From positions 1,674,001-1,738,000 of the forward strand of contig NZ_JAGIOO010000001.1 of the NCBI RefSeq assembly GCF_017876755.1: a stretch of 64,000 nucleotides of DNA, in the 5' to 3' direction. Positions 24,204 through 33,626 of the stretch are shown here, one piece after another (the first letter of the stretch is position 1; each line of letters starts with the position of its first letter). The DNA comes from Crossiella equi. GTDB taxonomy: Bacteria > Actinomycetota > Actinomycetes > Mycobacteriales > Pseudonocardiaceae. Position numbers and translations under genes: made by a program. The notes beneath the pieces are model-generated. The model was given only the letters and a program-made list of their open reading frames with translations, was not told where the DNA came from and ran no database searches.

Positions 24204-25145
24204 TCAGCGCAGAGTGTCCCAGGACCGCCGCAGCTGGGTGAGCCGCTCGTCCAGGAAGGCCGTGGTACCCCTGGGACCGGTGCGCAGCACGCGCAGCGTC
24301 AGCTCCATCGCGGTGGACCACAGCTGCTCCACCAGGTCCAGGTACGGCAGCGCGGCCAGGTCGGCGGGCCCGAGCACCCGCACCTCGTCGTACCCGGCGT
24401 GGAAGTAGTCCCACAGATCGCTGCGGCTGGACCGGTCGAAGCGGTGCAGCCGCACGTGGTCCCAGGCCCGCCAGCCCGGACCGGCCAGGTCGAAGTCGTA
24501 GAAGGCGAACCGGCCGTCCCCGTCGACGACCACGTTGTCCAGGTTCACGTCGCCGTGGCAGATGCCGAAGTCCAGGCCCTGCCCGGCCAGCTCGGTCAGC
24601 CGGGCCCGGCAGGCGGCGGTGACCTGGGTCAGCAGGCGTTTGTCCGAGACCTGCGGCCGGTGCGAGCGGATCAGCGCGACCGGCTCCTCCAGGGTGCGCC
24701 GCAGGTCGTACGGGCGGGCGCCGTCGACCCGGTCGAACCCGGTGGTGGCCTCGTGCAGCCAGGCGATGGCCCGCCCGAAGTCGCGGTACATCGTGGAGGT
24801 GAACGGCCGCTGCGGCACCTCGCCGGGCACGTACTCGGTGACCAGCACGCACCGCCGCCCGCCCTGGGTGTCCAGCACGCCGCAGGGCGCGCCGTCCAGA
24901 CGGGGCACCGGCCGGGACACCGCGGCGCCCCGGTCGGCGAGGTGGGCCAGCAGGGCGGCCTCCCAGCCGACCTCGGTCTCGTTCCGCCAGCCGGCCCCGT
25001 ACACCTTGACCACGTACCGGCGGCCCTGGTGCCGGGTCAGGAAGACGTCGTTGGTGTGCGAGCGGGCCAGCCGGGGCCGGGTGGCCCCGGACAGCCCGCA
25101 GTCGGCCAGCAGCGTGGAGACCGCGTCCAGATCGACCCTGGCCAT
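24204..25145 (-). CDS. aminoglycoside/homoserine-kinase-like phosphotransferase
   Basis: 313 residues, APH-fold small-molecule kinase. The nucleotide-binding lobe has RYVVKVYGAGWRNETEVGWE (catalytic Lys and Glu). The Brenner motif is FGICHGDVNLDNVVVDGDG (HGDxxxxN), and the metal-binding Asp is in FAFYDFDLAGPG. Closest in feel to the choline/homoserine kinase and SrkA-like branch rather than to resistance enzymes; substrate unknown. It lies 18 nt after prcA on the same strand, so it is probably cotranscribed with the proteasome genes, but no functional link is known. Confidence 0.85.
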   Translation of the reverse strand: MARVDLDAVSTLLADCGLSGATRPRLARSHTNDVFLTRHQGRRYVVKVYGAGWRNETEVGWEAALLAHLADRGAAVSRPVPRLDGAPCGVLDTQGGRRCVLVTEYVPGEVPQRPFTSTMYRDFGRAIAWLHEATTGFDRVDGARPYDLRRTLEEPVALIRSHRPQVSDKRLLTQVTAACRARLTELAGQGLDFGICHGDVNLDNVVVDGDGRFAFYDFDLAGPGWRAWDHVRLHRFDRSSRSDLWDYFHAGYDEVRVLGPADLAALPYLDLVEQLWSTAMELTLRVLRTGPRGTTAFLDERLTQLRRSWDTLR

Positions 25146-25163
25146 GCGAGGCCCCTCAGCTGG

Positions 25164-25961
25164 CTACTTCGCGTCCTCGGTGCCCTCGGCCGGTGTGTCG
25201 CCCTCGGGCTTGTCGGCAGGCTTGTCGGCGGGCTCCTCCGCCGGGAGCAGCGCCTGCAGCGCGGCCCCGGTGATGCGGCGGAACTTGCGGCGCGGCCGGG
25301 CGCGCTCCAGCACCGCGACCTCAAGCTGCTTGACCCCGAGCACGCGGGCCTTGTCCGCGGCCGCGGCCGAACCGGCGCGGGCGGGCGCGGCGGCGGTGGC
25401 GGTGAGCGCCTTCACCGCGATCGGCACGGCCTCGGCGAGCTCCATGCCCTCGCGGTAGGCCTCCTTCATCACGGTCGAGATGGCCTCGGCCTGGCCGCCC
25501 ATCACCATGTAGTTCGGCTCGTCGCTGATCGAGCCGTCGTAGGTGAGGCGGTAGAGCTGGTCGGCCTCTGCCGACTCGCCGACCTCGGCCACGCAGATCT
25601 CGACCTCGAACGGCTTGAGCTGCTCGGTGAAGATCGTGCCCAGCTGGGAGGCGTAGGTGTTGGCCAGGGCCCGCGCGGTCACGTCGCGCCGGTCGTAGGC
25701 GTAGCCGCGAACGTCTGCGTAGCGGATGCCGAGCGTGCGCAGCGCCTCGAACTCGCTGTAGCGGCCCACCGCGGCGAAACCGATGCGGTCGTAGATCTCG
25801 GAGACCTTGTGCAGGGTCGTGGAGGGGTTCTCCGCCACGAACAGCACGCCGTCGGCATAGGTCAGCACAACGACGCTGCGACCTCGGGCGATGCCCTTGC
25901 GGGCCAGCTCCGACCGGTCGCGCATCACCTGCTCGGCGGAGGCGTACAGCGGCATCGTCAC
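25164..25961 (-). CDS. prcA: 20S proteasome alpha subunit
   Basis: 265 residues. The alpha subunit forms the outer heptameric rings that gate entry to the core and bind the Mpa C-terminus. The sequence shows [60 protein letters not shown] and [17 protein letters not shown], all diagnostic, with a Lys/Asp/Pro-rich C-terminal tail. Start GTG 25961 (VTMPLYAS) is preferred over GTG 25970 because AGGAG lies at a proper 8-nt distance from the former and abuts the latter. Follows prcB by 54 nt. Confidence 0.97.
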   Translation of the reverse strand: MTMPLYASAEQVMRDRSELARKGIARGRSVVVLTYADGVLFVAENPSTTLHKVSEIYDRIGFAAVGRYSEFEALRTLGIRYADVRGYAYDRRDVTARALANTYASQLGTIFTEQLKPFEVEICVAEVGESAEADQLYRLTYDGSISDEPNYMVMGGQAEAISTVMKEAYREGMELAEAVPIAVKALTATAAAPARAGSAAAADKARVLGVKQLEVAVLERARPRRKFRRITGAALQALLPAEEPADKPADKPEGDTPAEGTEDAK

Positions 25962-26015
25962 GGTGGTCACTCCTGGTGCTCTGGGTGGACGACTACGGGA
26001 CTACGACGGGCGGGC

Positions 26016-26870
26016 TCAGCCGCCGGGACGCTCCGCGCGGCCCTCGACCACGGCCTGCGCGACGGCGGCGGTGTCCTCATCGGACAGCCGCACCGCGCCC
26101 TCGGCGGCGGTGATGGTGACGACCACGGGGTAGATCCGCCTGGTCAGGTCGGGTCCGCCGGTGGCGGTGTCGTCGTCGGCGGCGTCGTAGAGCGCCTCGA
26201 CCGCGGTGCGCACGGCCGCGTCGGAGTCGGCGTCGGCGTCGTAGCGCTTCTTCAGCGCGGACTTGGCGAACACCGAGCCGGAGCCGATGGCGTGGTAGCC
26301 GGTGCGCTGGTCGGCGCGGCTGCCGGTGACGTCGTAGGAGACGATGCGGCCCGCGCGGTCCGGGTCAGCGGCCTCGGTGTCCAGGCCGACGAACAGCGGG
26401 ATCGCGGCCAGGCCCATCATCGCGGCGTCGAGGTTGCCCCGCACCATGGTGCCGAGCTTGTTGGCCTTGCCGTCCAGGGACAGCGGCACGCCCTCGATCT
26501 TCTCGTAGTGCAGCAGCTCGACCGCGAACAGCCGCACCATCTCGACCGCGATCCCGGCGACCCCGGCGATGCCCACCGCCGAGTAGTCGTCGGTGGGGAA
26601 GACCTTCTCGATGTCCCGCTGGGCGATGATGTTGCCCTGGGTGGCCCGGCGGTCACCGGCGAGCAGCACACCGCCCCGGAAGGTCAGCGCCACGATGGTG
26701 GTGCCGTGCGTGACCTGACCCGTCACCGGGACCTCCGGGAGACCCCGTCGGCCCGGCAACAGGTCGGGCGCCACCTGTCCGAGAAACTCACTGAAGGACA
26801 CCCCTCCTGCCTGGAAGTAGGCAGGGTGCAGGGCCGCGCCCGGGTTCGACCGGGCCGACGTGTTCTCCAT
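26016..26870 (-). CDS. prcB: 20S proteasome beta subunit (catalytic)
   Basis: 284 residues. An N-terminal propeptide of 56 residues ends at GQVTHG; cleavage exposes the nucleophile Thr57 ([20 protein letters not shown]). The Asp and Lys of the catalytic triad are in [10 protein letters not shown] and the [12 protein letters not shown] strand, and the Ser/Asp region is [15 protein letters not shown] and [14 protein letters not shown]. It forms the inner rings and degrades pupylated proteins delivered by Mpa. Gene order pup-prcB-prcA is conserved in proteasome-bearing actinobacteria. Confidence 0.97.
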   Translation of the reverse strand: MENTSARSNPGAALHPAYFQAGGVSFSEFLGQVAPDLLPGRRGLPEVPVTGQVTHGTTIVALTFRGGVLLAGDRRATQGNIIAQRDIEKVFPTDDYSAVGIAGVAGIAVEMVRLFAVELLHYEKIEGVPLSLDGKANKLGTMVRGNLDAAMMGLAAIPLFVGLDTEAADPDRAGRIVSYDVTGSRADQRTGYHAIGSGSVFAKSALKKRYDADADSDAAVRTAVEALYDAADDDTATGGPDLTRRIYPVVVTITAAEGAVRLSDEDTAAVAQAVVEGRAERPGG

Positions 26871-26931
26871 CGGCAGTCTTCGTCTCCTGGTGTGGTTGTG
26901 CGCTGGGCGGTGCTACCTGCGGCCGAGCGGG

Positions 26932-27126
26932 CTACTGCCCGCCCTTCTGCACGTAGGCGCGCACGAAGTCCTCGGCGTTCTCCTCCAGGACGTCGTCGAT
27001 CTCGTCCAGGATCGCGTCGACGTCCTCGCCGAGCTTCTCGCGGCGTTCCTGACCGGCGCCGCCTGACGCCGACGACTCCTCGTCGCCGTCGCCGCCGCCC
27101 TGCTTCTGAACCTGCTCCTGTGCCAT
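26932..27126 (-). CDS. pup: prokaryotic ubiquitin-like protein Pup
   Basis: 64 residues, intrinsically disordered and acidic in the middle (LGEDVDAILDEIDDVLEENA). It ends in VRAYVQKGGQ. The terminal Gln must be deamidated by Dop to Glu before PafA can attach Pup to lysines, in line with Dop being encoded just upstream. The central helix-forming part is the Mpa-binding segment. ATG 27126, 61 nt before prcB. Confidence 0.97.
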   Translation of the reverse strand: MAQEQVQKQGGGDGDEESSASGGAGQERREKLGEDVDAILDEIDDVLEENAEDFVRAYVQKGGQ

Positions 27127-27214
27127 GTCGCCTCCCCGTTGGTTGGCCTGTACCGAACACTACCGACCATGACCGACATCGTGGAGATGCCTGTCTGGTC
27201 TGTAACCAAGAAGA

Positions 27215-28717
27215 TCAACGACGCGTGAGCGCCCGGACCAGCTCGTCGGCGGTGTCCGAGGCCTCCAGCAACGCCCCGACGTGCGCTTTTGTCCCCCGGA
27301 GCGGCTCAAGGGTGGGGATCCGGACCAGCGAGTCGCGCCCGAGGTCGAAGATCACCGAATCCCAGGACGCGGCCGCCACCTCGGTGGGGTAGCGCTCCAG
27401 GCAGCGACCCCGGAAGTAGGCCCGGGTGTCCTCCGGCGGCGCGGTGATGGCCGCGCGCACCTCCTCCTCGCTGACCAGGCGCTTCATCGAGCCGCGGGCG
27501 ACCAGGCGGTTGTACAGGCCCTTGGCCAGCCGCACGTCGGAGTACTGCAGGTCGACCAGCTGCAGGCGCGGGGAGCCCCACTGCAGGTTGTCGCGGGCGC
27601 GGTAGCCCTCCAGCAGCCGCAGCTTGGCGGGCCAGTCCAGGCGGTCCGCGCAGCTCATCGGGTCGCGGGCCAGGTCGGCCAGCACCTCGCCCCAGACGCG
27701 CAGCACGTCCATGGAGGTGCGGTCGGCGCCGGTGCGCTCGGCGTGCTCGGCGGCCCGCTCGTGGTAGGCGTGCTGGAGGTCCAGGCCGGTGAACTTGCGC
27801 CCGCCGGTGACCTCGACGGTGGCCTTGAGCGTGGGGTCGTGGCTGATGGTGTGGACCGCGCGCACCGGGTCGACCAGGCGCAGGTCGTCGAAGCGGCGCC
27901 CGGCCTCGATCATGTCCAGCACCAGCGCGGTGGTGCCCACCTTGAGGTAGGTGGAGTACTCGGCCAGGTTGGCGTCGCCGATGATGACGTGCAGCCGCCG
28001 GTACTTGTCCGCGTCGGCGTGCGGCTCGTCGCGGGTGTTGATGATGCCGCGCTTGAGCGTGGTCTCCAGGCCGACCTCGACCTCGATGTAGTCCGAGCGC
28101 TGCGAGAGCTGGAAGCCGGCTTCCTCGCTGGCCGCGCCGACGCCGACCCGGCCGGAGCCGGTGACCACCTGGCGGGAGACGAAGAACGGCGTGAGCCCGG
28201 CGATGACCGCGGTGAACGGGGTGCTGCGGGCCATCAGGTAGTTCTCGTGGGTGCCGTAGCTGGCGCCCTTGCCGTCGATGTTGTTCTTGTACAGCTGGAG
28301 CTGGGGCTGGCCGGGCACGGTGGCCGCCTTCATGGCGGCCTCCTCCATGATGCGCTCCCCCGCCTTGTCCCAGATGACCACGTCGCGCGCGTTGGTCAGC
28401 TCGGGCGTGGAGTACTCCGGGTGCGCGTGGTCGACGTACAGGCGCGCGCCGTTGGTGAGGATGACGTTGGCCGCGCCCAGGTCCTCCACGTCGTGGTCGG
28501 CGGGCGCACCGCCCCCGGGCGGGCCGAGGTCGAAGCCGCGCGCGTCGCGCAGCGGGGACTCGACCTCGTAGTCCCAGCGGGCCCGGCGGGCGCGCGGAAT
28601 GTCCGCGGCCGCCGCGTACGCCAGTACCACCTGGGTTGAGGTGAGCACCGGGTTGGCCGACGCGTCGCCGGGCACGGAGATGCCGTACTCGACCTCGGTT
28701 CCCATGATCCGCCGCAT
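27215..28717 (-). CDS. dop: depupylase / Pup deamidase Dop
   Basis: 500 residues, glutamine-synthetase-fold paralog of PafA. It deamidates Pup's C-terminal Gln and removes Pup from substrates. Visible features: [14 protein letters not shown]; the Dop-specific loop around [17 protein letters not shown], absent from PafA; the nucleophilic Asp region [17 protein letters not shown] (Asp96); [20 protein letters not shown]; and [20 protein letters not shown]. The ATG at 28717 is preceded by TAGGCT exactly 6 nt away, suggesting a leaderless transcript; an internal ATG four codons in gives the family's usual MGTEVEYG start. First gene of the leftward dop-pup-prcB-prcA set. Confidence 0.97.
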   Translation of the reverse strand: MRRIMGTEVEYGISVPGDASANPVLTSTQVVLAYAAAADIPRARRARWDYEVESPLRDARGFDLGPPGGGAPADHDVEDLGAANVILTNGARLYVDHAHPEYSTPELTNARDVVIWDKAGERIMEEAAMKAATVPGQPQLQLYKNNIDGKGASYGTHENYLMARSTPFTAVIAGLTPFFVSRQVVTGSGRVGVGAASEEAGFQLSQRSDYIEVEVGLETTLKRGIINTRDEPHADADKYRRLHVIIGDANLAEYSTYLKVGTTALVLDMIEAGRRFDDLRLVDPVRAVHTISHDPTLKATVEVTGGRKFTGLDLQHAYHERAAEHAERTGADRTSMDVLRVWGEVLADLARDPMSCADRLDWPAKLRLLEGYRARDNLQWGSPRLQLVDLQYSDVRLAKGLYNRLVARGSMKRLVSEEEVRAAITAPPEDTRAYFRGRCLERYPTEVAAASWDSVIFDLGRDSLVRIPTLEPLRGTKAHVGALLEASDTADELVRALTRR

Positions 28718-28845
28718 GCACGCAGCCTACGGGGTGACACCGTCGGTGACGTCAGTCCCGGGGGTGGATCGTGTCGTTTCCGCCGCCGAACAGCACCCCT
28801 CCGGTATTCCGGTGCCCCCGGCCGGGTGATATGCCAGGCTGAGCT

Positions 28846-29358
28846 GTGAGCGCACGCGACGAGCTGGTGGCCATCTACGACGAGCACGGCCGCGAGGTGG
28901 GCAGCGCGCCCCGCTGGCGCATGCGGGCCGAGGGCCTGTGGCACGCCAGCACCGCCATCCTGCTGCGCTCCACCGACGGCGAGCGCGTCTACGTGCACCA
29001 GCGCACCGACACCAAGGACGTCAACCCGGGCCGCTTCGACTGCTGGGCGGGCGGGGTGCTGGGCGCGGGCGAGGACCCGGCCGAGTGCGCCGAGCGCGAG
29101 CTGGCCGAGGAGCTGGGCGTATCGGGCGTGCCGCTGGAGTTCCTGTGGGTGCTGCCCTTCGTGGCGGGCAGCGTGCGCGCCCACCAGTACGCCTACCAGG
29201 CCTTCTCCGACGGTCCGGTGACCTGGCAGCCCAGCGAGGTGGCCGGCGGGGAGTGGCTGGCCTTCGCCGAGCTGCGCGCCCGGCTGGCCGACCCGGACTG
29301 GCCGTTCGTCGACGACGGCCGCTTCCACATCGAGCACTGGTTCGCCACCCGGGGGTAG
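28846..29358 (+). CDS. Nudix hydrolase
   Basis: 170 residues. Complete Nudix box: GVLGAGEDPAECAERELAEE followed by LG (GX5EX7REXXEEXG). Preceded by RVYVHQRTDTKDVNPGRFDC, a sequence typical of the isopentenyl-diphosphate-isomerase-like/YfcD branch rather than MutT. Likely hydrolyses a nucleoside-diphosphate-linked compound; substrate unknown. GTG start at 28846; no strong SD. Divergent from dop over 128 bp, convergent with the ABC exporter operon. Confidence 0.88.
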   Translation: MSARDELVAIYDEHGREVGSAPRWRMRAEGLWHASTAILLRSTDGERVYVHQRTDTKDVNPGRFDCWAGGVLGAGEDPAECAERELAEELGVSGVPLEFLWVLPFVAGSVRAHQYAYQAFSDGPVTWQPSEVAGGEWLAFAELRARLADPDWPFVDDGRFHIEHWFATRG

Positions 29359-29366
29359 GCACGGGC

Positions 29367-29400
29367 AGGAGGGGCCGGGCGCGACGGCCCAGCCCCTCCT
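29367..29400. terminator. bidirectional terminator between Nudix and ABC permease genes
   Basis: A 14-bp stem (29367-29380 with 29387-29400) around a 6-nt loop, with one imperfect position. That position is C-A on the plus strand but G-U on the minus strand, so the hairpin is stronger as the terminator of the minus-strand permease gene. It sits 8 bp after the Nudix stop. Confidence 0.75.
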
Positions 29401-29416
29401 CCCCGGAATCCCCGGC

Positions 29417-31942
29417 TCAGTCGGCGACCAGGGCCTCCAGCGGGCTCACCCGCGCCGAGCGGCGCGCCGGGCCCACCGCGGCGATGAGCGCCATCGCGAC
29501 CAGGCCCAGGCCGACCAGGGCCAGCTGGCCCCACGGGACGGCCACCGCGCCGAACTGCTCCAGGCTGTGCACCGCCAGGCCGCCGTACAGGCCGCCCAGG
29601 GCGAGGCCGACCACCGCGGCGCAGGCGCCGAAGACCACGGCCTCCCAGGCCAGGGCCGCGCGCAGGCCGCCCCGGTTCAGGCCCAGGGCCCGGAGCAGGC
29701 CGGACTCCTGGGTGCGCTCGACCACCGACAGCGACAGGGTCACCGCGACGCCGACCACCGAGACCAGGACGGTCATGCCGACCAGGCCCAGGACCACGTA
29801 GGTCATCTGCGTGATGACCTGGGCGATCTGCTTCTTCTCCTCCTCGGCCACGACCATGCGGACCTCGCCGCCCGCGATCAGGGGGCTCACCGCGGTGCGC
29901 AGCTTGTCGGTGTCGTAGCCCGGGGCGGTGTCCACCAGCAGCTGCTGCGGCACGGCGTTCTTGGCGATCGTGGTGAGGTCGGCGACGTGCAGGGCGATCG
30001 GGCCCAGCACCGCGCCGTCGCGGTAGACCGCCACCACGGTGGGCTCCAGCTTGCCGTCCGGCCCGGTCAGGGTCAGCTTGTCGCCCACCTTGACGCCGAA
30101 CTTCTCCGCCGTGGCCTGGGACAGGCCGACCTTGCCCGTGGCCAGGTCGGCGAGCTTGCCCTCCAGCACCCAGCCCTTGGTCAGGTTGGGGTAGGCGGCC
30201 ACGTCCACGCCGGTCACCCGGGCCTGGTCGTTGGTGAACAGCGGGCCCGCGGCCTTGAGCTGGGTGCCCGAGACCTGGCCGACCGCGCCCGACTCGGCGA
30301 GGTTGGTGACCGCCTTGACCAGGTCCGGCCGCACGCCGTCCTGGGGCGAGCTGGCCTGCAGCACGACCTTGGCCGGGTACCGGGCGTCCAGGCGCTCCTC
30401 CGCGCCGGCCTGCGCGGAGCTGAGCCCCACCAGCACGGCCGCGATGAGCCCCACGCCCATGGTGAGCACCACGGTGGTGGCGGCGGTGCGCTTGGGCACG
30501 CGCAGCGCGTTGCCCACCGCGATCCGCCCCGGCACCTTGCCGACGGCCTTGACCGGGGCGCCGAGCAGCTTGGCCAGCAGCGGCATGAGCAGCGGGCCGC
30601 CCAGGATCAGCGCGGCGAAGGCGAACACCCCGGAGCCGACCACGACCAGCATGTTGGCCTCGGGGTTGCGGTCCCCGCCGGGCTTGAGGAACAGCAGGCC
30701 GACCGCGGCGAGCAGGCACAGCGCCATGAACACCACGCGAACCTTGCTGTAGCCGCTGCCCGCCTCGCTCAGGCGGGCGGTGCCCAGCGCGGCCACCGGC
30801 GGCACCCGGGTCCCGGCGACGGCGGGTCCCACGGCCGCCACGACGGTCACCACCACGGCCACCACGACCACGAGCGCGAGCTTGGGCCAGGAGACCTGCA
30901 GCGCGGGCAGCGGGTCCTCGACCAGGGTGTTGATGTAGGCCAGCACCGGGTAGCCCAGCGCGAGCGCCAGGGCCGCGCCGACCACACCCGCGACGACACC
31001 GGTGACACCCGCCTCGGCGAGCATGGCCCGCAGCACCTGGCCGCGGCCCGCGCCCACGCAGCGCATCAGCGCGGTGCGGCGGCGGCGCTGGGCGATGATG
31101 ATGCGGAAGGTCGAGGACACCACGAGCGCGGCGGCCAGCATGGCCAGGCCGGTGAACACGGTGAGCACCAGGAGCACGTTGTCCGCCGCGCTGCCCATCC
31201 GGGCGAGGTCCTCGGCGCGCTGCTCGGGGCCGGTCACCACGCGGCGCGCCTGGGCGCCGAGCTTGTCCTTGACCGCGGCCACCACCTGCTGCGGCGTGGT
31301 GCCGGCGGCGGCGAGCAGCTCGTAGCGGTCGAAGCCGAACACCGGGTCCATCTCGCGCACGGTGTCCGCGGTGGCCACCAGCGTGCGCTCGTAGGCGCCC
31401 TTCTGCTTGACCACACCGGTGACGGTCAGCGTGACCGGCTTGTTCCTGCTGCCGCGGCCCGCCAGCGTGACGGTGTCCCCGGCCTTGACGTTGTGCCGCT
31501 TCGCGGTGCCCTGGTCGACCGCGGCCTCCAGGCCACCCTGCGGCATCTTCCCGCTGACCAGGGTGGTGCGGGCGAGCTGGCCGGGGGTGTCGGAGACGAC
31601 GTTCCAGTACGCGTTGGCGTCCTTGGGCGACTCGAAGAACAGCGAGCCCTGCGGCGCGACCTCGGCGACCCCGGGCACGGCCTTGAGCGCGGCCCGCAGG
31701 TCCGGCGAGGGCTTGTCCGGGTTCTTCTCGTCGTAGTCGTTCCTGGGCTCGACCACGGCGGCGACGTTCTCACCGGTGGCCGAGGCGGAGTTGACGAGCG
31801 TGACGCGCATGGTGTCGGTGAACATGATCGAACCGGCGGCGAACAGCGTGGCGACCACGATGGCCAGGCCGGTCAGCAGCACCCGGGTGGGGCGCTGGCG
31901 GAGCTCCTGCGTGACGGTGCGCAGCAGAGGGTTGCGGGCCAC
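29417..31942 (-). CDS. FtsX/MacB-type ABC transporter permease
   Basis: 841 residues. N-terminal TM at residues 20-40 (VLLTGLAIVVATLFAAGSIM), a large extracytoplasmic MacB-periplasmic-core-like domain (40-260), three TM segments (about 260-400), TM segments again around 430-520, a second extracytoplasmic domain (520-700), and three C-terminal TM segments (700-835). This duplicated FtsX layout is typical of actinobacterial lipoprotein/antimicrobial-type exporters (type VII ABC). GTG 31942 starts 5 nt after the stop of the ATPase gene, so the two are translated together. Cargo unknown. Confidence 0.9.
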   Translation of the reverse strand: MARNPLLRTVTQELRQRPTRVLLTGLAIVVATLFAAGSIMFTDTMRVTLVNSASATGENVAAVVEPRNDYDEKNPDKPSPDLRAALKAVPGVAEVAPQGSLFFESPKDANAYWNVVSDTPGQLARTTLVSGKMPQGGLEAAVDQGTAKRHNVKAGDTVTLAGRGSRNKPVTLTVTGVVKQKGAYERTLVATADTVREMDPVFGFDRYELLAAAGTTPQQVVAAVKDKLGAQARRVVTGPEQRAEDLARMGSAADNVLLVLTVFTGLAMLAAALVVSSTFRIIIAQRRRRTALMRCVGAGRGQVLRAMLAEAGVTGVVAGVVGAALALALGYPVLAYINTLVEDPLPALQVSWPKLALVVVVAVVVTVVAAVGPAVAGTRVPPVAALGTARLSEAGSGYSKVRVVFMALCLLAAVGLLFLKPGGDRNPEANMLVVVGSGVFAFAALILGGPLLMPLLAKLLGAPVKAVGKVPGRIAVGNALRVPKRTAATTVVLTMGVGLIAAVLVGLSSAQAGAEERLDARYPAKVVLQASSPQDGVRPDLVKAVTNLAESGAVGQVSGTQLKAAGPLFTNDQARVTGVDVAAYPNLTKGWVLEGKLADLATGKVGLSQATAEKFGVKVGDKLTLTGPDGKLEPTVVAVYRDGAVLGPIALHVADLTTIAKNAVPQQLLVDTAPGYDTDKLRTAVSPLIAGGEVRMVVAEEEKKQIAQVITQMTYVVLGLVGMTVLVSVVGVAVTLSLSVVERTQESGLLRALGLNRGGLRAALAWEAVVFGACAAVVGLALGGLYGGLAVHSLEQFGAVAVPWGQLALVGLGLVAMALIAAVGPARRSARVSPLEALVAD

Positions 31943-31947
31943 TGTGG

Positions 31948-32709
31948 TCAGGCCCCCAGCTTGCGCAGGGCGTCGAGCACCGAGTCGGCGGTGGGCTGGT
32001 AGATCTCGCCCGCGAGCTTGCCGTCGGCCAGCAGCACCACGCGGTCGGCGTAGGAGGCGGCGGTCGGGTCGTGGGTGACCATGACGACGGTCTGGCCGAA
32101 CTGGCGCACCGAGCGGCGCAGCAGGTCCAGCAGCTCGTGGCCGCTGCGGGAGTCCAGGTTGCCGGTGGGCTCGTCGGCGAAGATCACCTCGGGCCGGGAG
32201 ACCAGGGCGCGGGCCACCGCCACGCGCTGCTGCTGGCCGCCGGACATCTGCGAGGGCCGGTGGCCCAGGCGGGCGGTGATGCCCAGGATCTCGACCAGCT
32301 CCCCGAACCAGGCGCGGTCGGCGGGCTTGCCCGCGAGCTCCAGCGGCAGCAGGATGTTCTGCTCCGCGGTGAGCTGGGGCAGCAGGTTGAAGGACTGGAA
32401 GACGAACCCGACGCGGTCGCGGCGCAGCGCGGTCATCGCCTTGTCCGAGAGCGTGGTGAGGTCGGTGCTGCCCAGGAAGACCTGGCCGCCGCTGGCGACG
32501 TCCAGCCCGGCCAGGCAGTGCATCATCGTGGACTTGCCGGACCCGGACGGGCCCATGATCGCGGTGAACTTCCCGGCGTGGATGTCCAGGGTCACACCGT
32601 CCAGGGCACGGACCGCCGCCTCCCCCTTGCCGTAGACCTTGGCCAGGTCCACGGTGCGGGCGGCCACCTGGAGCCCGGTGCCTTGGTTCAGGGGCGGAGC
32701 TGACGTCAC
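31948..32709 (-). CDS. ABC transporter ATP-binding protein (MacB/LolD type)
   Basis: 253 residues. Walker A GPSGSGKSTMMHCLAGLD, Q-loop VFQSFNLLPQLTAEQNILLP, signature MSGGQQQRVAVARAL, Walker B EVIFADEPTGNLDSRSG and switch His VTHDP. Energises the adjoining permease. GTG 32709 is fixed by AGGAGGA 4-5 nt upstream. The promoter should lie in 32710-32869, but no clear hexamers are seen. Confidence 0.95.
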   Translation of the reverse strand: MTSAPPLNQGTGLQVAARTVDLAKVYGKGEAAVRALDGVTLDIHAGKFTAIMGPSGSGKSTMMHCLAGLDVASGGQVFLGSTDLTTLSDKAMTALRRDRVGFVFQSFNLLPQLTAEQNILLPLELAGKPADRAWFGELVEILGITARLGHRPSQMSGGQQQRVAVARALVSRPEVIFADEPTGNLDSRSGHELLDLLRRSVRQFGQTVVMVTHDPTAASYADRVVLLADGKLAGEIYQPTADSVLDALRKLGA

Positions 32710-32869
32710 GTGTTCCTCCTGGGTCCGAAATGGACGGCGGTGTCGGCTTCGTCCACATCGGACGAGTCCCAGGGGGAATCATGGGCGCCGGGCCGTTCGG
32801 GCGCCTCCGGAGCTTCCCCGGGGTTTCACCCCGAGGCCACCCGGAGACGCCTCCGGACTCGGCGGTGGA

Positions 32870-33538
32870 CTACGCTGCCTGGTCCAGTCCGGCCCGCACG
32901 CACGGCAGGCTGTCGACGTAGCGGGCGGCGTAGCCCTGTGCCTGCCGTCCCCGCCAGTACGGCCCGCCGTTGTAGCGCGCGGTCAGCTCCGCGCCCTGGG
33001 CCTGCGTCAGTTCCCCGGCGAACCCCGCCTGCTCGCGCAGGTCGGCCAGGTGCCGGGCGGCCACGAAGATCGCCTGCCGGGTGTCCTTGAGCGCGGCCAC
33101 GATGGCCCGCCGCTGCGCGCGGGTCAGCGCGGCCGGGTCGTAGCCCAGGGACTCCGCGCCCCGGCGGACCTGGATGGCCATCGGCCCGTACGAGGTGTAG
33201 TCCGGCGGACCGGAGACCCGGCGCGGCAGCAGCCGCCGCGGCAGCAGGCGGCGCAGCCAGCCCGCCAGGTCGTCCAGCAGCATGGGCTTCTCGCCGACCT
33301 CCTGCCAGGCCACCCCGGCCAGCACCTCCGGCGGGAGGTCGCTGGCCTGGGCCGCGACCGCCAGGACCACGCGGTTCTCGCGCAGCCAGCGCGCCCGGAA
33401 GGCGTCCCGGCCCTCGCCCAGGCCGCACCACCACAGCAGGCAGTGCCAGGTGCGCCAGGTGACCGTGCCCCCCGGCAAGGCGGCGGCCCGCACCCGCACC
33501 GCGTGCAGGACGGGCGAGATGACCGGCTCGCTCACCAC
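32870..33538 (-). CDS. putative lysozyme-like (SLT-fold) protein
   Basis: 222 residues, no signal peptide. The middle resembles a soluble lytic transglycosylase core: VVLAVAAQASDLPPEVLAGV, AWQEVGEKPMLLDDLAGW (possible catalytic Glu), then DYTSYGPMAIQVRRGAESLG, the SxGxxQ/I region following it, and the late LTARYNGGPYWRGRQAQGYA, comparable to AYNAG...YV in SLT proteins. The layout is suggestive but remote. Without an export signal it may act in another compartment or be exported differently. GTG 33538 or 33535 start with GGTGG nearby. 3' end faces the upstream side of the ABC operon. Confidence 0.6.
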   Translation of the reverse strand: MVSEPVISPVLHAVRVRAAALPGGTVTWRTWHCLLWWCGLGEGRDAFRARWLRENRVVLAVAAQASDLPPEVLAGVAWQEVGEKPMLLDDLAGWLRRLLPRRLLPRRVSGPPDYTSYGPMAIQVRRGAESLGYDPAALTRAQRRAIVAALKDTRQAIFVAARHLADLREQAGFAGELTQAQGAELTARYNGGPYWRGRQAQGYAARYVDSLPCVRAGLDQAA

Positions 33539-33562
33539 GCCACCGTATCGGGGGACGCACGG

Positions 33563-33602
33563 CACGGGGCCCGGCCCTCCCGAAGGAGAGCCGGGCCCCG
33601 TG
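33563..33602 (-). terminator. terminator of mpa
   Basis: A 13-bp perfect stem (33563-33575 with 33590-33602) capped by a further 4-bp stem and a CGAA tetraloop, 24 nt beyond the mpa stop on the minus strand. No U-run. Strong hairpin. Confidence 0.85.
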
Positions 33603-33626
33603 GCCGGCTGTGTCGCAGGTACCGGG

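Noticed and set aside
24204-25145. Antibiotic-resistance phosphotransferase
   Set aside because: Only the general APH-fold motifs are present; the location in the proteasome transcript and the absence of other resistance genes do not support a resistance call.
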